Assembly: GCA_964351865.1 (NCBI GenBank)
Contig: CAYGPJ010000016.1
Coordinates: forward strand, 1-64,000
DNA length: 64,000 nucleotides
Source: JBCDJI01 sp964351865
GTDB lineage: Bacteria > Verrucomicrobiota > Verrucomicrobiia > Methylacidiphilales > JBCBYL01
Direction of reading: 5' to 3'
A program made the position numbers and the translations under genes. Below the pieces are notes generated by a model. That model ran no database searches. It saw only the letters and a program-made list of their open reading frames with translations, and was not told the DNA's origin. This document shows, in pieces, positions 8,652 through 17,660 of the stretch (position 1 is the first letter of the stretch; each line of letters opens with the position of its first letter).

Positions 8652-10565
8652 ATGAATATAGATTACATGAAACTATTGCTCTTCAGTGTCGTAGGGATCA
8701 TCAGCGGATGTTCCCCGTCTGAGGAATCTCTAACGCAGCATGTCACCAAGCCGATCGTGCGCCCCAATTTTTTATGGCTGACGATTGAGGATACCAGTGC
8801 TTACGAATTCGGGTGTTACGGGAATACGCAGGTAAACACTCCGAATGTTGATGCTCTGGCTGCACGTGGTGTCCGTTTTACGAATGCATCCTCTACCGCA
8901 CCTCATTGCTCACCCGCCCGGTCGACGTTGATCAGTGGAACCTACGCGACGACCTATGGTTCAGATTTTCATCGCAGGCGCTACCCGTCATCGAGCCAGC
9001 GTTTACTTTACCCGGACATCCTCAAGCAAGCCGGCTACTATTCTATCAATGTCAAAAAGAGGGATTACAATATCGACCCTAGGCCCATGCCTTGGGATGA
9101 AGGTGAAGAGTATGCTTCACTTCAGCAGCCTTTTTTTGCGGTCTATAATACGACTCGCAGTCATATGGCCTCAGTGCACAGTCAGAAAAAGCCAGGTGCC
9201 AATATTCCTGCTTCGGATATCGATATTTCACACCTCAAGTTTCTGCCTGACTTGCCGGAAATTCGTGCGGACTACGCATGGCACCTTAAAGCGGTTGAGG
9301 ATATTGACCGATGGGTCGGCGAGAAGCTGGATGAACTCGAAGCGAGTGGTAAAGCAGACGATACGATTATTTTCTTTTATTCAGATCACGGAGGGTGCCA
9401 ACCCCGTGGGAAAGCGTATCCGTATGAATCCGGATTGCGGGTTCCTCTTATCATTTATGTTCCCCCTAAATTCAGACACCTCTGGCAGGAGTTTAAGCCT
9501 GGTGCAACGGACGAGCGGTTAATCGGGTTTGAAGATTTTGCTCCAACCGTTTTCAGTATGATAGGAATTGAGCCGCCCGAATCCATGCAGGGTAAGGCGT
9601 TATGGGGTGCCCATGCTCAACCCGCCAAACGGTATCAGTTTGGCTTCCGAACAAATCAAGGAATCCATTTTGATCCCATACGCACGGTTCGGGATGAACG
9701 TTTTAAATACATTCGCAATTTCATTCCGTATAAGCCGTTGGGAGTGCGGCAGGGGTATCAGTGGGGGATGAAAGCTAATCAGGCCATGGATCATGCTTAC
9801 TTAAAAGGTGAGCTGGCACCACGATTTGCACGTTTTTTTGAACCGAAAGAAACAGAAGAGCTGTATGACCTGAAAGTAGATCCAGACGAAATGAATAATC
9901 TGGCTGAAGATCCTGCCTATGCGGCTAAATTGAAAGAACTCAGAGCGCAGGTGTCTGCACACATTCGCGAAACTCGTGATCTGGGTTTCTTTTCTCCTCA
10001 GAGCCGGTTATGGGGAGAGGTGGCTCTTTATGACTGGGTGCGCGACAATAATTTCCCATTAGATGAGCTGCATGCCTTAGCCGAAACGGCCTCGCTAGGT
10101 GATCCTGAAAAGATCCCTCAGCTGGGTGAATATTTAACATCGGAGCATGCCAGTCTGCGATACTGGGCGGCGTCCGGATTGGCTACCATAGCCAGTCGGG
10201 GTCATAGTGTTCCGTTGAGCACTGAGCTAAGCGGTTTGCTGAATGATTCAGATCCGGATGTAGCTGCCGTGGCTGCAGTGGCGCACTGTTATTCAGGTGA
10301 TGCTGAACGCGGTGTTCAACAGTTAGTGACCATGATTGAGCAAGAGGTGTGGCAGGAAGCCGCATCCTCGTTGCATGTATATCTGATGCAAACCGGGAAA
10401 GTATCTGCGGTTGAGCCTCATCTGGATCGGCTTAAGACTCTGGCTGCGGTAGAGGAGGGCTTGAGTAATTGGAAACCTTTATTTTATTATCGCGCAATAC
10501 TCATCGATCTGGGGATAAACACGCCCTTAGATTTATATAGGCATGAAAAATGGAAGTCATTATAA
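8652..10565 (+). CDS. S1 sulfatase lipoprotein with HEAT-like C-terminal domain (S1_8-like)
   Basis: 637 aa. The lipobox is GIISG-Cys20. The start may be ATG 8652 or ATG 8667; both keep the signal. The sulfatase domain spans about residues 36-470, with FLWLTIEDTS at the first metal site, C-S-P-A-R with Cys86 as formylglycine precursor, and FFYSDHGGCQPRGK at the second metal site. The LWLTxEDxS...CYG pattern is that of sulfamidase-like S1_8 enzymes. Residues about 490-620 add short helical repeats (EYLTSEHASLRYWAASGL, LLNDSDPDVAAVAAVAH) that look like HEAT repeats. A paralogue with the same architecture lies at 17661-19550. It sits 99 bp downstream of the GH95-GH42 gene and 41 bp upstream of the PhoD-like gene, probably in one operon. 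Confidence 0.9.
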   Translation: MNIDYMKLLLFSVVGIISGCSPSEESLTQHVTKPIVRPNFLWLTIEDTSAYEFGCYGNTQVNTPNVDALAARGVRFTNASSTAPHCSPARSTLISGTYATTYGSDFHRRRYPSSSQRLLYPDILKQAGYYSINVKKRDYNIDPRPMPWDEGEEYASLQQPFFAVYNTTRSHMASVHSQKKPGANIPASDIDISHLKFLPDLPEIRADYAWHLKAVEDIDRWVGEKLDELEASGKADDTIIFFYSDHGGCQPRGKAYPYESGLRVPLIIYVPPKFRHLWQEFKPGATDERLIGFEDFAPTVFSMIGIEPPESMQGKALWGAHAQPAKRYQFGFRTNQGIHFDPIRTVRDERFKYIRNFIPYKPLGVRQGYQWGMKANQAMDHAYLKGELAPRFARFFEPKETEELYDLKVDPDEMNNLAEDPAYAAKLKELRAQVSAHIRETRDLGFFSPQSRLWGEVALYDWVRDNNFPLDELHALAETASLGDPEKIPQLGEYLTSEHASLRYWAASGLATIASRGHSVPLSTELSGLLNDSDPDVAAVAAVAHCYSGDAERGVQQLVTMIEQEVWQEAASSLHVYLMQTGKVSAVEPHLDRLKTLAAVEEGLSNWKPLFYYRAILIDLGINTPLDLYRHEKWKSL

Positions 10566-10606
10566 CTTAATCTGGAATATGCATTCTTTAAGTTAAATTG
10601 GATATC

Positions 10607-11983
10607 ATGAAGAAAATTATCTCATCTCTAATCCTAACGCTAAATCTGATAACGTGCTCTTTAGTTGCGCAGAGTGGCCCCTATTTTGCCACGGGAATCA
10701 AAATTGGTGAAGTGACCTCAAGTCGTGCCATCGTCTGGGCACGATTGACTTCGGTTGAGACAGCGGATACTAGGGCGAAGCAAGCCTCCGCTCCGGGGGT
10801 AAGTGGCACAGTTCAAGTTCGGTATTGGCCAGCAGGCGAGGAAGCCCAAGCCACGATACTACCTCCAGTCCCAGTTGATCCAGAGCGCGATTTTATCTGT
10901 CAGATTGGTCTGGAGGAGCTCTTGCCCGCAACGAGCTATCAAGTCGAGGTTACTGCGTTGAGTGATGCCGGGGTGAAAGGTCAGGTGCTTACTGGTAAAT
11001 TTAACACGGCTCCTGATGCCGGGCAGGTGAGTGAGTTTACCGGAGTGGTAGTGAGCTGCCAGGGATTGGAGACGGTGGATGATCCACAAAAAGGACACTG
11101 GAGTTATGCTCACATGTTAACGCATAACCCCGATATTTTCATCCATACAGGCGACGTGGTGTATTATGACAAGGATAAGGCCCAGCCGTATTCCAAAAAT
11201 GTAGCGGATGCCCGCCAGCGGTGGAACCGGATGTTTGGATTGATCTGGAATCGCGATTTCCATGCTCAAGTCGCTTCTTACTTCATGAAGGATGACCATG
11301 ACACGTTAAAAAATGACTGTTGGCCCGGTCAGACTTACGGCGACCTCACGTGGCAAGAAGGGCTAGCCTTGTTTAAAGAGCAGACCCCGCAAGGGGAGCT
11401 TCCTTACCGCAGTCTTCGGTGGGGCAAAGATGTCGAGTTATGGTTCCTAGAAGGAAGAGATTACCGCTCAGCAAATACTGAGCCGGATGGCCCGGATAAA
11501 ACGATTCTCGGTCCTGAGCAGAAAGCCTGGCTGAAGCGTACGGTAGTCGCTTCGGATGCGACCTTCAAGCTGGTGGTTTTTCCTTCTCCTGTAGTGGGGC
11601 CAGACAAGGACGGAAAGACGGATAATCATTCCAATGCTGCCTTCGAGCATGAAGGCAAAGAGTTGCGAGAGTTCTTTGCGGGGATAGCGAATACCTACGT
11701 GGTTTGTGGCGACCGGCACTGGCAATATGCATCTCAAGATCCAGCAACCGGATTAATTGAGATCTGTTCCGGTCCGATCAATAATGCCCACGGGTTGAGA
11801 GGTGGATTCATCGAAAAAGATCCTAAGTATCACCTGTATTACGGGGGCGGGAAAGGGGGCTATCTTCGTGTCGATGTGAAACGGGAGGATGAGGTTCCCA
11901 CGCTTACGTTTACCTGGTTTGGAGATAAGAGTTCGAATGGTGCCATCAACCATCAGATGGTGTTTCAGGCTGCGGCGAAATGA
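10607..11983 (+). CDS. PhoD-like metallophosphatase, secreted
   Basis: About 458 aa from ATG 10607. A TTG three codons upstream is less likely. A Sec signal ends near SLVAQ. An N-terminal Ig-like PhoD domain (about 25-130, FATGIKIGEVTSSRAIVWARL) is followed by a calcineurin-like phosphodiesterase domain. Its metal motifs are visible: FIHTGDVVYYD, MKDDHDTLKND and VVCGDRHWQYAS. PhoD enzymes hydrolyse phosphomonoesters or diesters outside the cytoplasm. It is the last gene of the plus-strand sulfatase/fucosidase block. It may act on phosphorylated glycan or simply scavenge phosphate. The family call is strong; the substrate is open. Confidence 0.85.
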   Translation: MKKIISSLILTLNLITCSLVAQSGPYFATGIKIGEVTSSRAIVWARLTSVETADTRAKQASAPGVSGTVQVRYWPAGEEAQATILPPVPVDPERDFICQIGLEELLPATSYQVEVTALSDAGVKGQVLTGKFNTAPDAGQVSEFTGVVVSCQGLETVDDPQKGHWSYAHMLTHNPDIFIHTGDVVYYDKDKAQPYSKNVADARQRWNRMFGLIWNRDFHAQVASYFMKDDHDTLKNDCWPGQTYGDLTWQEGLALFKEQTPQGELPYRSLRWGKDVELWFLEGRDYRSANTEPDGPDKTILGPEQKAWLKRTVVASDATFKLVVFPSPVVGPDKDGKTDNHSNAAFEHEGKELREFFAGIANTYVVCGDRHWQYASQDPATGLIEICSGPINNAHGLRGGFIEKDPKYHLYYGGGKGGYLRVDVKREDEVPTLTFTWFGDKSSNGAINHQMVFQAAAK

Positions 11984-11989
11984 TTTCTG

Positions 11990-12121
11990 TTATTCGGTAG
12001 ATTGCAGGAGCGGTTGTTCAAATGCATCGGCATATTTCCCTGGCGTATCAATTTCGGCAATTTCCCGGTGCGTAATGATGAAGGTCGCCTTGCCTGCGGT
12101 AATCAAACCTATGAAGGTCTG
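11990..12121 (-). pseudogene. C-terminal fragment of a second copy of the unknown exported protein
   Basis: On the minus strand this stretch ends in a stop at 11990-11992. It reads THREIAEIDTPGKYADAFEQ followed by PLLQSTE. The intact protein at 15161-15901 ends AYREIAQFDSKRKYEDHFEQ followed by PLLKSTE. The match covers about 40 codons and then stops; the sequence upstream contains no rest of the gene. It is best read as the remnant of a second copy. The fragment and the intact copy lie on either side of the frameshifted GH95 gene, so a duplication or a recombination event is likely. Confidence 0.7.
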
Positions 12122-12203
12122 ACGAATGCGTGGAATGAATAGAATAAATCTGAGAATCTTATGTATTTAATATGTGATGTTAAATGCAATTACTTAATGA
12201 GTA

Positions 12204-12371
12204 ATACCAAATCAAGCTGAGTAAGCAAAAATGCCTATCGGTAGCTGGCACGAGATAGATAGTTGTAGCAGCGGCTGTCCCCAGCCGCTTGGTCACAGGA
12301 CAGGAAATAGATGCCCGACCGGCTGGGGACAGCCGCTACTACAACTTTGCCTAGTCAAATAGATTTGGTAT
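12204..12371. repeat. 168-bp palindromic repeat element (MITE/REP-like)
   Basis: The ends are a perfect 10-bp inverted repeat, ATACCAAATC (12204-12213) and GATTTGGTAT (12362-12371). Inside is a second long imperfect inverted repeat: about 29 bp beginning near 12261 (core CGGCTGTCCCCAGCCG) and its complement ending near 12346 (core CGGCTGGGGACAGCCG). The RNA would fold into a long GC-rich hairpin. It lies between the convergent PhoD and GH95 genes and has no coding potential. A non-autonomous mobile element or REP-type repeat fits best; it could also act as a bidirectional terminator. Confidence 0.7.
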
Positions 12372-12448
12372 AAGCGTTCGAGATAGAGAAAGATAGCCGG
12401 GTCCATGGTCACCGTTCCGATAATACTAGTCGGTGGCTGGTTTAACCT

Positions 12449-14864
12449 TTAGTTAAAATCCGCCGCCGTGAAGATCTTACGTTCCCCCGGCTTCAGTACG
12501 GTGTCGATTCGGTTACCGGCATACAGCAATGGCATAGGGAGGTAATTCTCTCCCGCGATAACCCGCACCGAGACCAGTTGGCCCGCTTTCCATTCAAAAT
12601 CGAGTTCGAGGTCGCCGCGCGCCTTTAGCCCGGTGATTTTCCCATCGGGCCAAGCGGCGGGCAAGGCAGGCAGCAGGTGCACGGTGCCGGCATGCGATTG
12701 CATTAGCATCTCGGCCATACCGGCCGTGCCGCCGAAGTTTCCGTCGATTTGAAATGGGGGATGCATGTCGAAGAGGTTGTCATTCGTCGTATAAATTTCC
12801 TGATCCCGGTAGCGATTGCCAATACCACGCACCTTGGCACCGAGTAGTGCGTGAACGTTTTCAAAAGCTTTTTCGCCATCGTGAAAACGGGCAAAAAAAC
12901 TGATCGACCAGGCACGACTCCATCCCGTTCCAGCACCGCCGTGTTCAAGCCGGTAGTCGATACTTTTCCGGGCTGCCGTCATCATATCTGGCGTTTTTTC
13001 GTGGGTATATTGGGCACCGGGATGCAGACCGTAGAGATGCGAGACGTGGCGATGGCCCTTGCGCGGCTCGTCGTAAGGTTTCGCCCACTCCATCAGCCGA
13101 CCATCCTCCCCAATCTGAGGAAGAAAGAGGTTTGCTTCTGCAGTGCGGACTTTCTCGACGAAGGCATTTTCGATACCCAGGATATCCGCTATCTCCAGTG
13201 CGTTATTGAAGACCTCCCAGATGATCTGTTGACCCATAGAGGGGCCCATGGAAACCGAATAAGTTTCGCCGTCACCTACGCTAAATTTATTCTCTGGAGA
13301 GTTTTCCGGCCCTGCCACCAGCTGGCCGCTCTCAGGATCTTGAACCAAATAATCGAGATAGAATGTGGCAGCCTCGGAGATGATCGGCCAGGCTCGTTCT
13401 TGCAGAAACAACTCATCCTGGTTGTAACGGTAGGACTCCATGAAGTGGGCAGTGCACCAGGCTCCGCCGTGTGGCCACATGCCGAACCTTAGCTTTCCCA
13501 TGGGAGTGGTGAAGTGCCAGACATCCGTCGCATGCGCATTGGCAAAGCCGGAAGCACCATAGCTGTCGCGAGCGTTGATTCGACCATTCGGTACCAGCCG
13601 CTCGACAAACGATAGATAGGGTTCATGCAGCTCGCTCAGATTGGTGATGTCCGCCGGCCAGTAGTTCATCTGCAAATTGATATTAATGTGGTAATCGGAA
13701 TTCCAGGCGGCGGCAATGTCCTCATTCCAGATCCCCTGAAGATTGGCCGGGAGGGTGCCCGGACGGGATGATGTAATCAGCAGGTAGCGACCGAACTGAA
13801 AATAGAGGGTGGCAAGATCGAGATCGTCAGAGATCGCGCCCTGAGCCTCTGCGGCCCGGTAGCTATCCAGTCGAACATTCGTCGGGATGACTGCAGCTTC
13901 GTGAGCTCCCAGATCGAACGAGCACCGTCGGAAGTAAGCTCGGTGGTCTTCGACATGGTCTTGTACAACTTCGGCGTAAGGCCTCTTTATTGCCGAGCTA
14001 AGAACCTGTTGGCATCGGGCTTTCCGGTCGATCTCCAACGGCTGGTCGGTGTGGTCCCGGTTGTAATCGGTGAAACAGGTCAGGTAGAGCGTGACGCTGT
14101 CGGCATCACGGATGGTGAGTTGTCCATTTTCCGAAACCGAAGTGCCGCCTGCAACTTGAGCCTTGAGCATAGTCGTCCACTTCACGCCAAGTTGCTTGTC
14201 TTCGTGTTGGGCTTGCCCCGACATTAAAAGTGTCTGGTTGTCGAGGGACTCTACGGTGAAATCGACCTCGCGTGTCAGAGCAATATTCATATTCAGAGCT
14301 CCTGGCTCTGATGCGGTCTGACGAATCGTGATCACATCATCGACCGCCGTGGCAAAGACCTCGCGTTGATAAGTCGCTCCCTCAATCTCGAAAGTGGTGG
14401 TGGCGATCGCACGATCAAGATCCAGCTCGCGCCGGTAGTTTTCGGTCGTTTTATTCTCAAAGCCGGGAAATTCGAGATACAGATCGCCCATGGTCTGGTA
14501 GGAACGCGGATTGATTCTTTTAGGAAGAACGTCTTCGAGGACGGTGTGTGCCTGTTTGTATTGCTCATCGAAGAGGAGCTCGCGGGATTGACGGACTGCC
14601 TCTGCCATTTTCGGGTTGGGCTCCGGAACGGGAGGGCCACCCCAGATGGACTCTTCATTGAGCTGGATGCGGGCCGTTTCGATGCCGCCAAAACACATAG
14701 CCCCCAGCCCGTCCGTTGCCAACGGGTAGGGCCTCGGTTTCCCAGCTCTCGGCAGGTTCGGAGTAGTGAAGCTTGAATCGTTCCCAGTTTTCAGATGGGG
14801 TGCTTTCTGTGCAGGAGGAGACCAGAGGGAAAAATAAAAGGGAAAGGAATTTTAAATATTTCAT
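12449..14864 (-). pseudogene. GH95 alpha-L-fucosidase lipoprotein interrupted by a one-base frameshift
   Basis: The start at 14864 gives a lipoprotein signal (MKYLKFLSLLFFPLVSSC) and reads in frame to EALPVGNGR. The GH95 sequence then continues in another frame as LGAMCFGGIETARIQLNEES. Removing one base from the CCC run at 14708-14710 joins the two parts exactly, giving about 804 aa, normal for the family. The rest is intact, with WNSDYHININLQMNYW, GPENSPEN (acid) and HPPFQIDGNFG. It could be a recent null mutation, a sequencing error, or (least likely) programmed frameshifting. It belongs to a different GH95 branch from the other two copies. It is the 3'-most gene of the minus-strand block. 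Confidence 0.8.
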
Positions 14865-15160
14865 AAATGGTTTGTGAACATATCGTTACGAATTTTCAAG
14901 GGCATGGCAAGAGCTTCCAGTTCGTTCCTCTGATCGAGTTACCCAAACTGAGGTAACGGTGGACGGTACAACAGTCTACTTTAGCCAGAGGACCCCCGTA
15001 GACCGCATGGTGACGGTCATAGCCACCATCACGAGAATTCCGACAGAAACGATGTTCTTTGATATCGAAGTGACGCAGAATTGCTACACTGGCAAAGATC
15101 ACTGGCTCAGCCTGGTTATCAGTGTAAACGAGCTGAGACACACCGACCTATTGACAGCGC
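14865..15160. other. Intergenic stretch without a recognisable gene
   Basis: 296 bp between the GH95 start and the 3' end of the unknown exported protein. Open frames of about 80-100 codons exist on both strands, but neither product resembles a family I know. The plus-strand frame runs into the antisense of the next gene. I see no repeat or clear terminator. It must contain the leader of the GH95 gene. Confidence 0.4.
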
Positions 15161-15901
15161 TTACTCTGTGCTTTTCAGTAGTGGTTGCTCAAAATGGTCC
15201 TCGTATTTCCGCTTTGAATCAAACTGCGCTATTTCCCTGTAAGCAACGCTGAGTGTAGTGGGGTAGGGAGCTTCGATGCTTAGTCCTTGCTGGAGTATTT
15301 GCGATTGCGGACTTTCATTCAATAACTCGAACAGATGAGGCTTTTGGATACTGAGATAAACCTTTAATTGATCGTTTTCCTGTTTAGCTTCATCGACAGA
15401 AAACTGATACTTCGATGAGGGAAGCTGAGCCTGGAAAATGATGGATAATACATCCGGGCCTGTTTCACTGGGTGTTACTTCCTGGCTTAAGGCCAGAAAC
15501 GAGCCAGAGAGAGGAGGAAAATTCTTTTGGGTAGCGGCCATTTGAGCTCTATGTTCTTCCAGATAGTTCTCCAATTTTTTAGCATCAAGTCTGTCAATGA
15601 TCTTTCGAACAGCCCGGTCTTCGGGCTTGGCGAGGTCTCTCGATTCTTTCGTCTCGGACAAGTCCAACCCGAAAATGGTGTTATCGCCGCCTTCCCAATA
15701 CAGAACATCATGGTTGGCTGTATGCCGCTGCTTGATGAGAGGGATAAGAGCTGTTTTTTGATCTTCTGATAATTCTAAAGCCGGGCAGAAGTAGGCATCG
15801 TTTGCTTTCAGCTCAGTTTTACTGTGTGCGAACTGAAGCGGCAAAAGCATGGCTGCCACCACTAGAAGAATTCTGAAAAGTATCTGGGATTTATATGCCA
15901 C
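15161..15901 (-). CDS. Exported protein of unknown function
   Basis: 246 aa from a GTG start at 15901. A Sec-type signal (residues 1-28, ending QFAHS) is followed by a mature part with an acidic, lysine-rich composition. I do not recognise the family. Visible pieces are a helical region around residues 40-130 (LSEDQKTALIPLIKQRHTAN, then DRAVRKIIDRLDAKKLENYL) and a beta-rich C-terminal part ending REIAQFDSKRKYEDHFEQ plus PLLKSTE. A truncated second copy of this C-terminus lies at 11990-12121, so the protein belongs to a family with more than one member in this locus. It sits 112 bp downstream of a sulfatase and upstream of a GH95, so a role tied to glycan breakdown is plausible but unproven. 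Confidence 0.65.
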   Translation of the reverse strand: MAYKSQILFRILLVVAAMLLPLQFAHSKTELKANDAYFCPALELSEDQKTALIPLIKQRHTANHDVLYWEGGDNTIFGLDLSETKESRDLAKPEDRAVRKIIDRLDAKKLENYLEEHRAQMAATQKNFPPLSGSFLALSQEVTPSETGPDVLSIIFQAQLPSSKYQFSVDEAKQENDQLKVYLSIQKPHLFELLNESPQSQILQQGLSIEAPYPTTLSVAYREIAQFDSKRKYEDHFEQPLLKSTE

Positions 15902-16013
15902 GTGATTTGGCTAGAGGCCTAATAGAAATAAGTCAAACTAAGATAGCTCTACGCACATTATTTTTACTTACGATTTTCGTCAGCAAACAGCCTATCGGTG
16001 CTGAAAAATAACT

Positions 16014-17633
16014 TTATTCGACGCCATCCTGATCCGGGTATTTTTCGGTATAATGCTTTACCCGTTCTCGCCAACGTCTTGTTTCCAAGGGTAATACCTT
16101 GTTGGCGGTGGCCCACTCAGTCCATTGTGTTGCTAGCAATTGGGCTTTTTCGGATTGGCTCGATGCGAGATTATTTTGCTGAAATGGGTCATTTCCCAGA
16201 TCATAGAGTTCCCACGGCTGCGCGCTGTGGAGCCGAACGAGTTTCCAGTCCTCTTGGATGATGGCGCTGGCGGTCTGGTGTTCGTAGAAGAGTGGTCGGG
16301 CGGGGAGTGACTTTCCATTCAGAACGGGGACTAAACTGACTCCGGTAGGAGCTTCGATGGCTTGTGCATCAAAGGTTTCCGGGTAATCGATCCCTGCCAG
16401 ATCAATGCATGTGGAAAGAAGGTCGATGATATGAGCCCAATCGTTCCGGAGCGTGCCTGCTTCGTTTGCCAGTTCTTTAGGGTAACTGATGATGAGTGGA
16501 GATTTGGTTCCACCAAAATGAACATATTGTTTGTACATTGGAAAAGGAGTATTACTCAATGAAGCTGCCCATTGAGATACCTCACCACCTTCGAAGGTGG
16601 CGCCATTGTCACTCAGAAAGAGCACGATCGTATTCTCATACATGCCTTTGGCTTTCAGGGCGTCGATAACTTCGCCAATGCCATCGTCCATCATCTCGAC
16701 CATCGCGGCATAGGTTGCCATTTCTTCGATCCAGGCACTTTGTTGGTCGGGGGATAGGGTCTCCCAGGCAGGTCGTTCACCTTCGGCGTCTGCCGCATGA
16801 GCAGGGAGGGGGAGATCCGTTTGAATGAACCCTAGTTCGGCAAGTCGATCGTAACGTGCCTGCCGCAATACATCATACCCCACTGAGTATAGGTCACGGT
16901 AGGTGGCAATCCGTTCTTTGGGTGCCTGCATCGGTCGATGCGGCGCATAGTGGGCGAGATACATGAAAAATGGCTGCTCGCTATCGTGCATTTCCACAAA
17001 TTCCAGCGCGTGCTCGGTAATGGCATTGGTGTAATAAAAGTCTTCCGGCATCTCAGTGATGTGGGTTTCATTGCGCATTAAGCTTTTCACAATATCATAG
17101 GGACCACCACCGGTCAGACCTCCAAAATATTCATCGAAACCACGTCGCGTCGGCCAACTGTCATTGGGAACCGGATTCTGGATGTGCCGGTAATTACCGT
17201 CTGCGGTGACATGCCATTTACCTGACATGTAGGTTCCATATCCATTTGCTTTAAATATTTCAGCAATCGTCGGAACCTGATCACTCAACTGGCCACGGTA
17301 GCCGGGACGGTGTTCATCGGCTGCCGTCATCCAACCCATTCCGACGCTATGTGGGTAGTGTCCGGTCAGCAGCGCTGCACGGCTGGGGCAACAGCGCCCC
17401 GTATTCGTAAAGTGGGTGAAGCGAACACCTGTCTCAGCTAACTGGTCGATGCGGGGAGTGCGGATTTCTCCGCCGTAAGAACCCAGATCGGAATATCCCA
17501 GATCGTCACACATGATGAGTAAGACATTTGGTTTTTGGGGAGTTGCATCTGTTGTGGAATCCTTACTGCATGAACTTAGACTGATGACTAGAGCGAATCC
17601 GCAAATCGATATAATGGTGGAGGGTATTTTCAT
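16014..17633 (-). CDS. S1 sulfatase lipoprotein, arylsulfatase type (S1_4-like)
   Basis: 539 aa with the lipobox SLSS-Cys22. First metal site LIMCDDLGYSDLG; active-site C-C-P-S-R with Cys81 as formylglycine precursor; the TYMSGKWHV lysine/histidine motif; second metal site VLFLSDNGATFEG. The pattern SDLGSYGGEIRTPRIDQLA is that of the AtsA-type arylsulfatases. It is very close along its whole length to the sulfatase at 33815-35425, so the two are recent paralogues. It follows the next upstream sulfatase (17661-19550) after 27 bp, so the two are probably co-transcribed. Confidence 0.92.
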   Translation of the reverse strand: MKIPSTIISICGFALVISLSSCSKDSTTDATPQKPNVLLIMCDDLGYSDLGSYGGEIRTPRIDQLAETGVRFTHFTNTGRCCPSRAALLTGHYPHSVGMGWMTAADEHRPGYRGQLSDQVPTIAEIFKANGYGTYMSGKWHVTADGNYRHIQNPVPNDSWPTRRGFDEYFGGLTGGGPYDIVKSLMRNETHITEMPEDFYYTNAITEHALEFVEMHDSEQPFFMYLAHYAPHRPMQAPKERIATYRDLYSVGYDVLRQARYDRLAELGFIQTDLPLPAHAADAEGERPAWETLSPDQQSAWIEEMATYAAMVEMMDDGIGEVIDALKAKGMYENTIVLFLSDNGATFEGGEVSQWAASLSNTPFPMYKQYVHFGGTKSPLIISYPKELANEAGTLRNDWAHIIDLLSTCIDLAGIDYPETFDAQAIEAPTGVSLVPVLNGKSLPARPLFYEHQTASAIIQEDWKLVRLHSAQPWELYDLGNDPFQQNNLASSQSEKAQLLATQWTEWATANKVLPLETRRWRERVKHYTEKYPDQDGVE

Positions 17634-17660
17634 ATTTTTCTCTTTTTGTAGTGAGTGATT

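Noticed and set aside
14896..15252. Open frames of 81 codons (minus) and 97 codons (plus) upstream of the frameshifted GH95
   Set aside because: Neither product resembles a known family, they overlap each other, and the plus-strand one runs into the antisense of the next gene.
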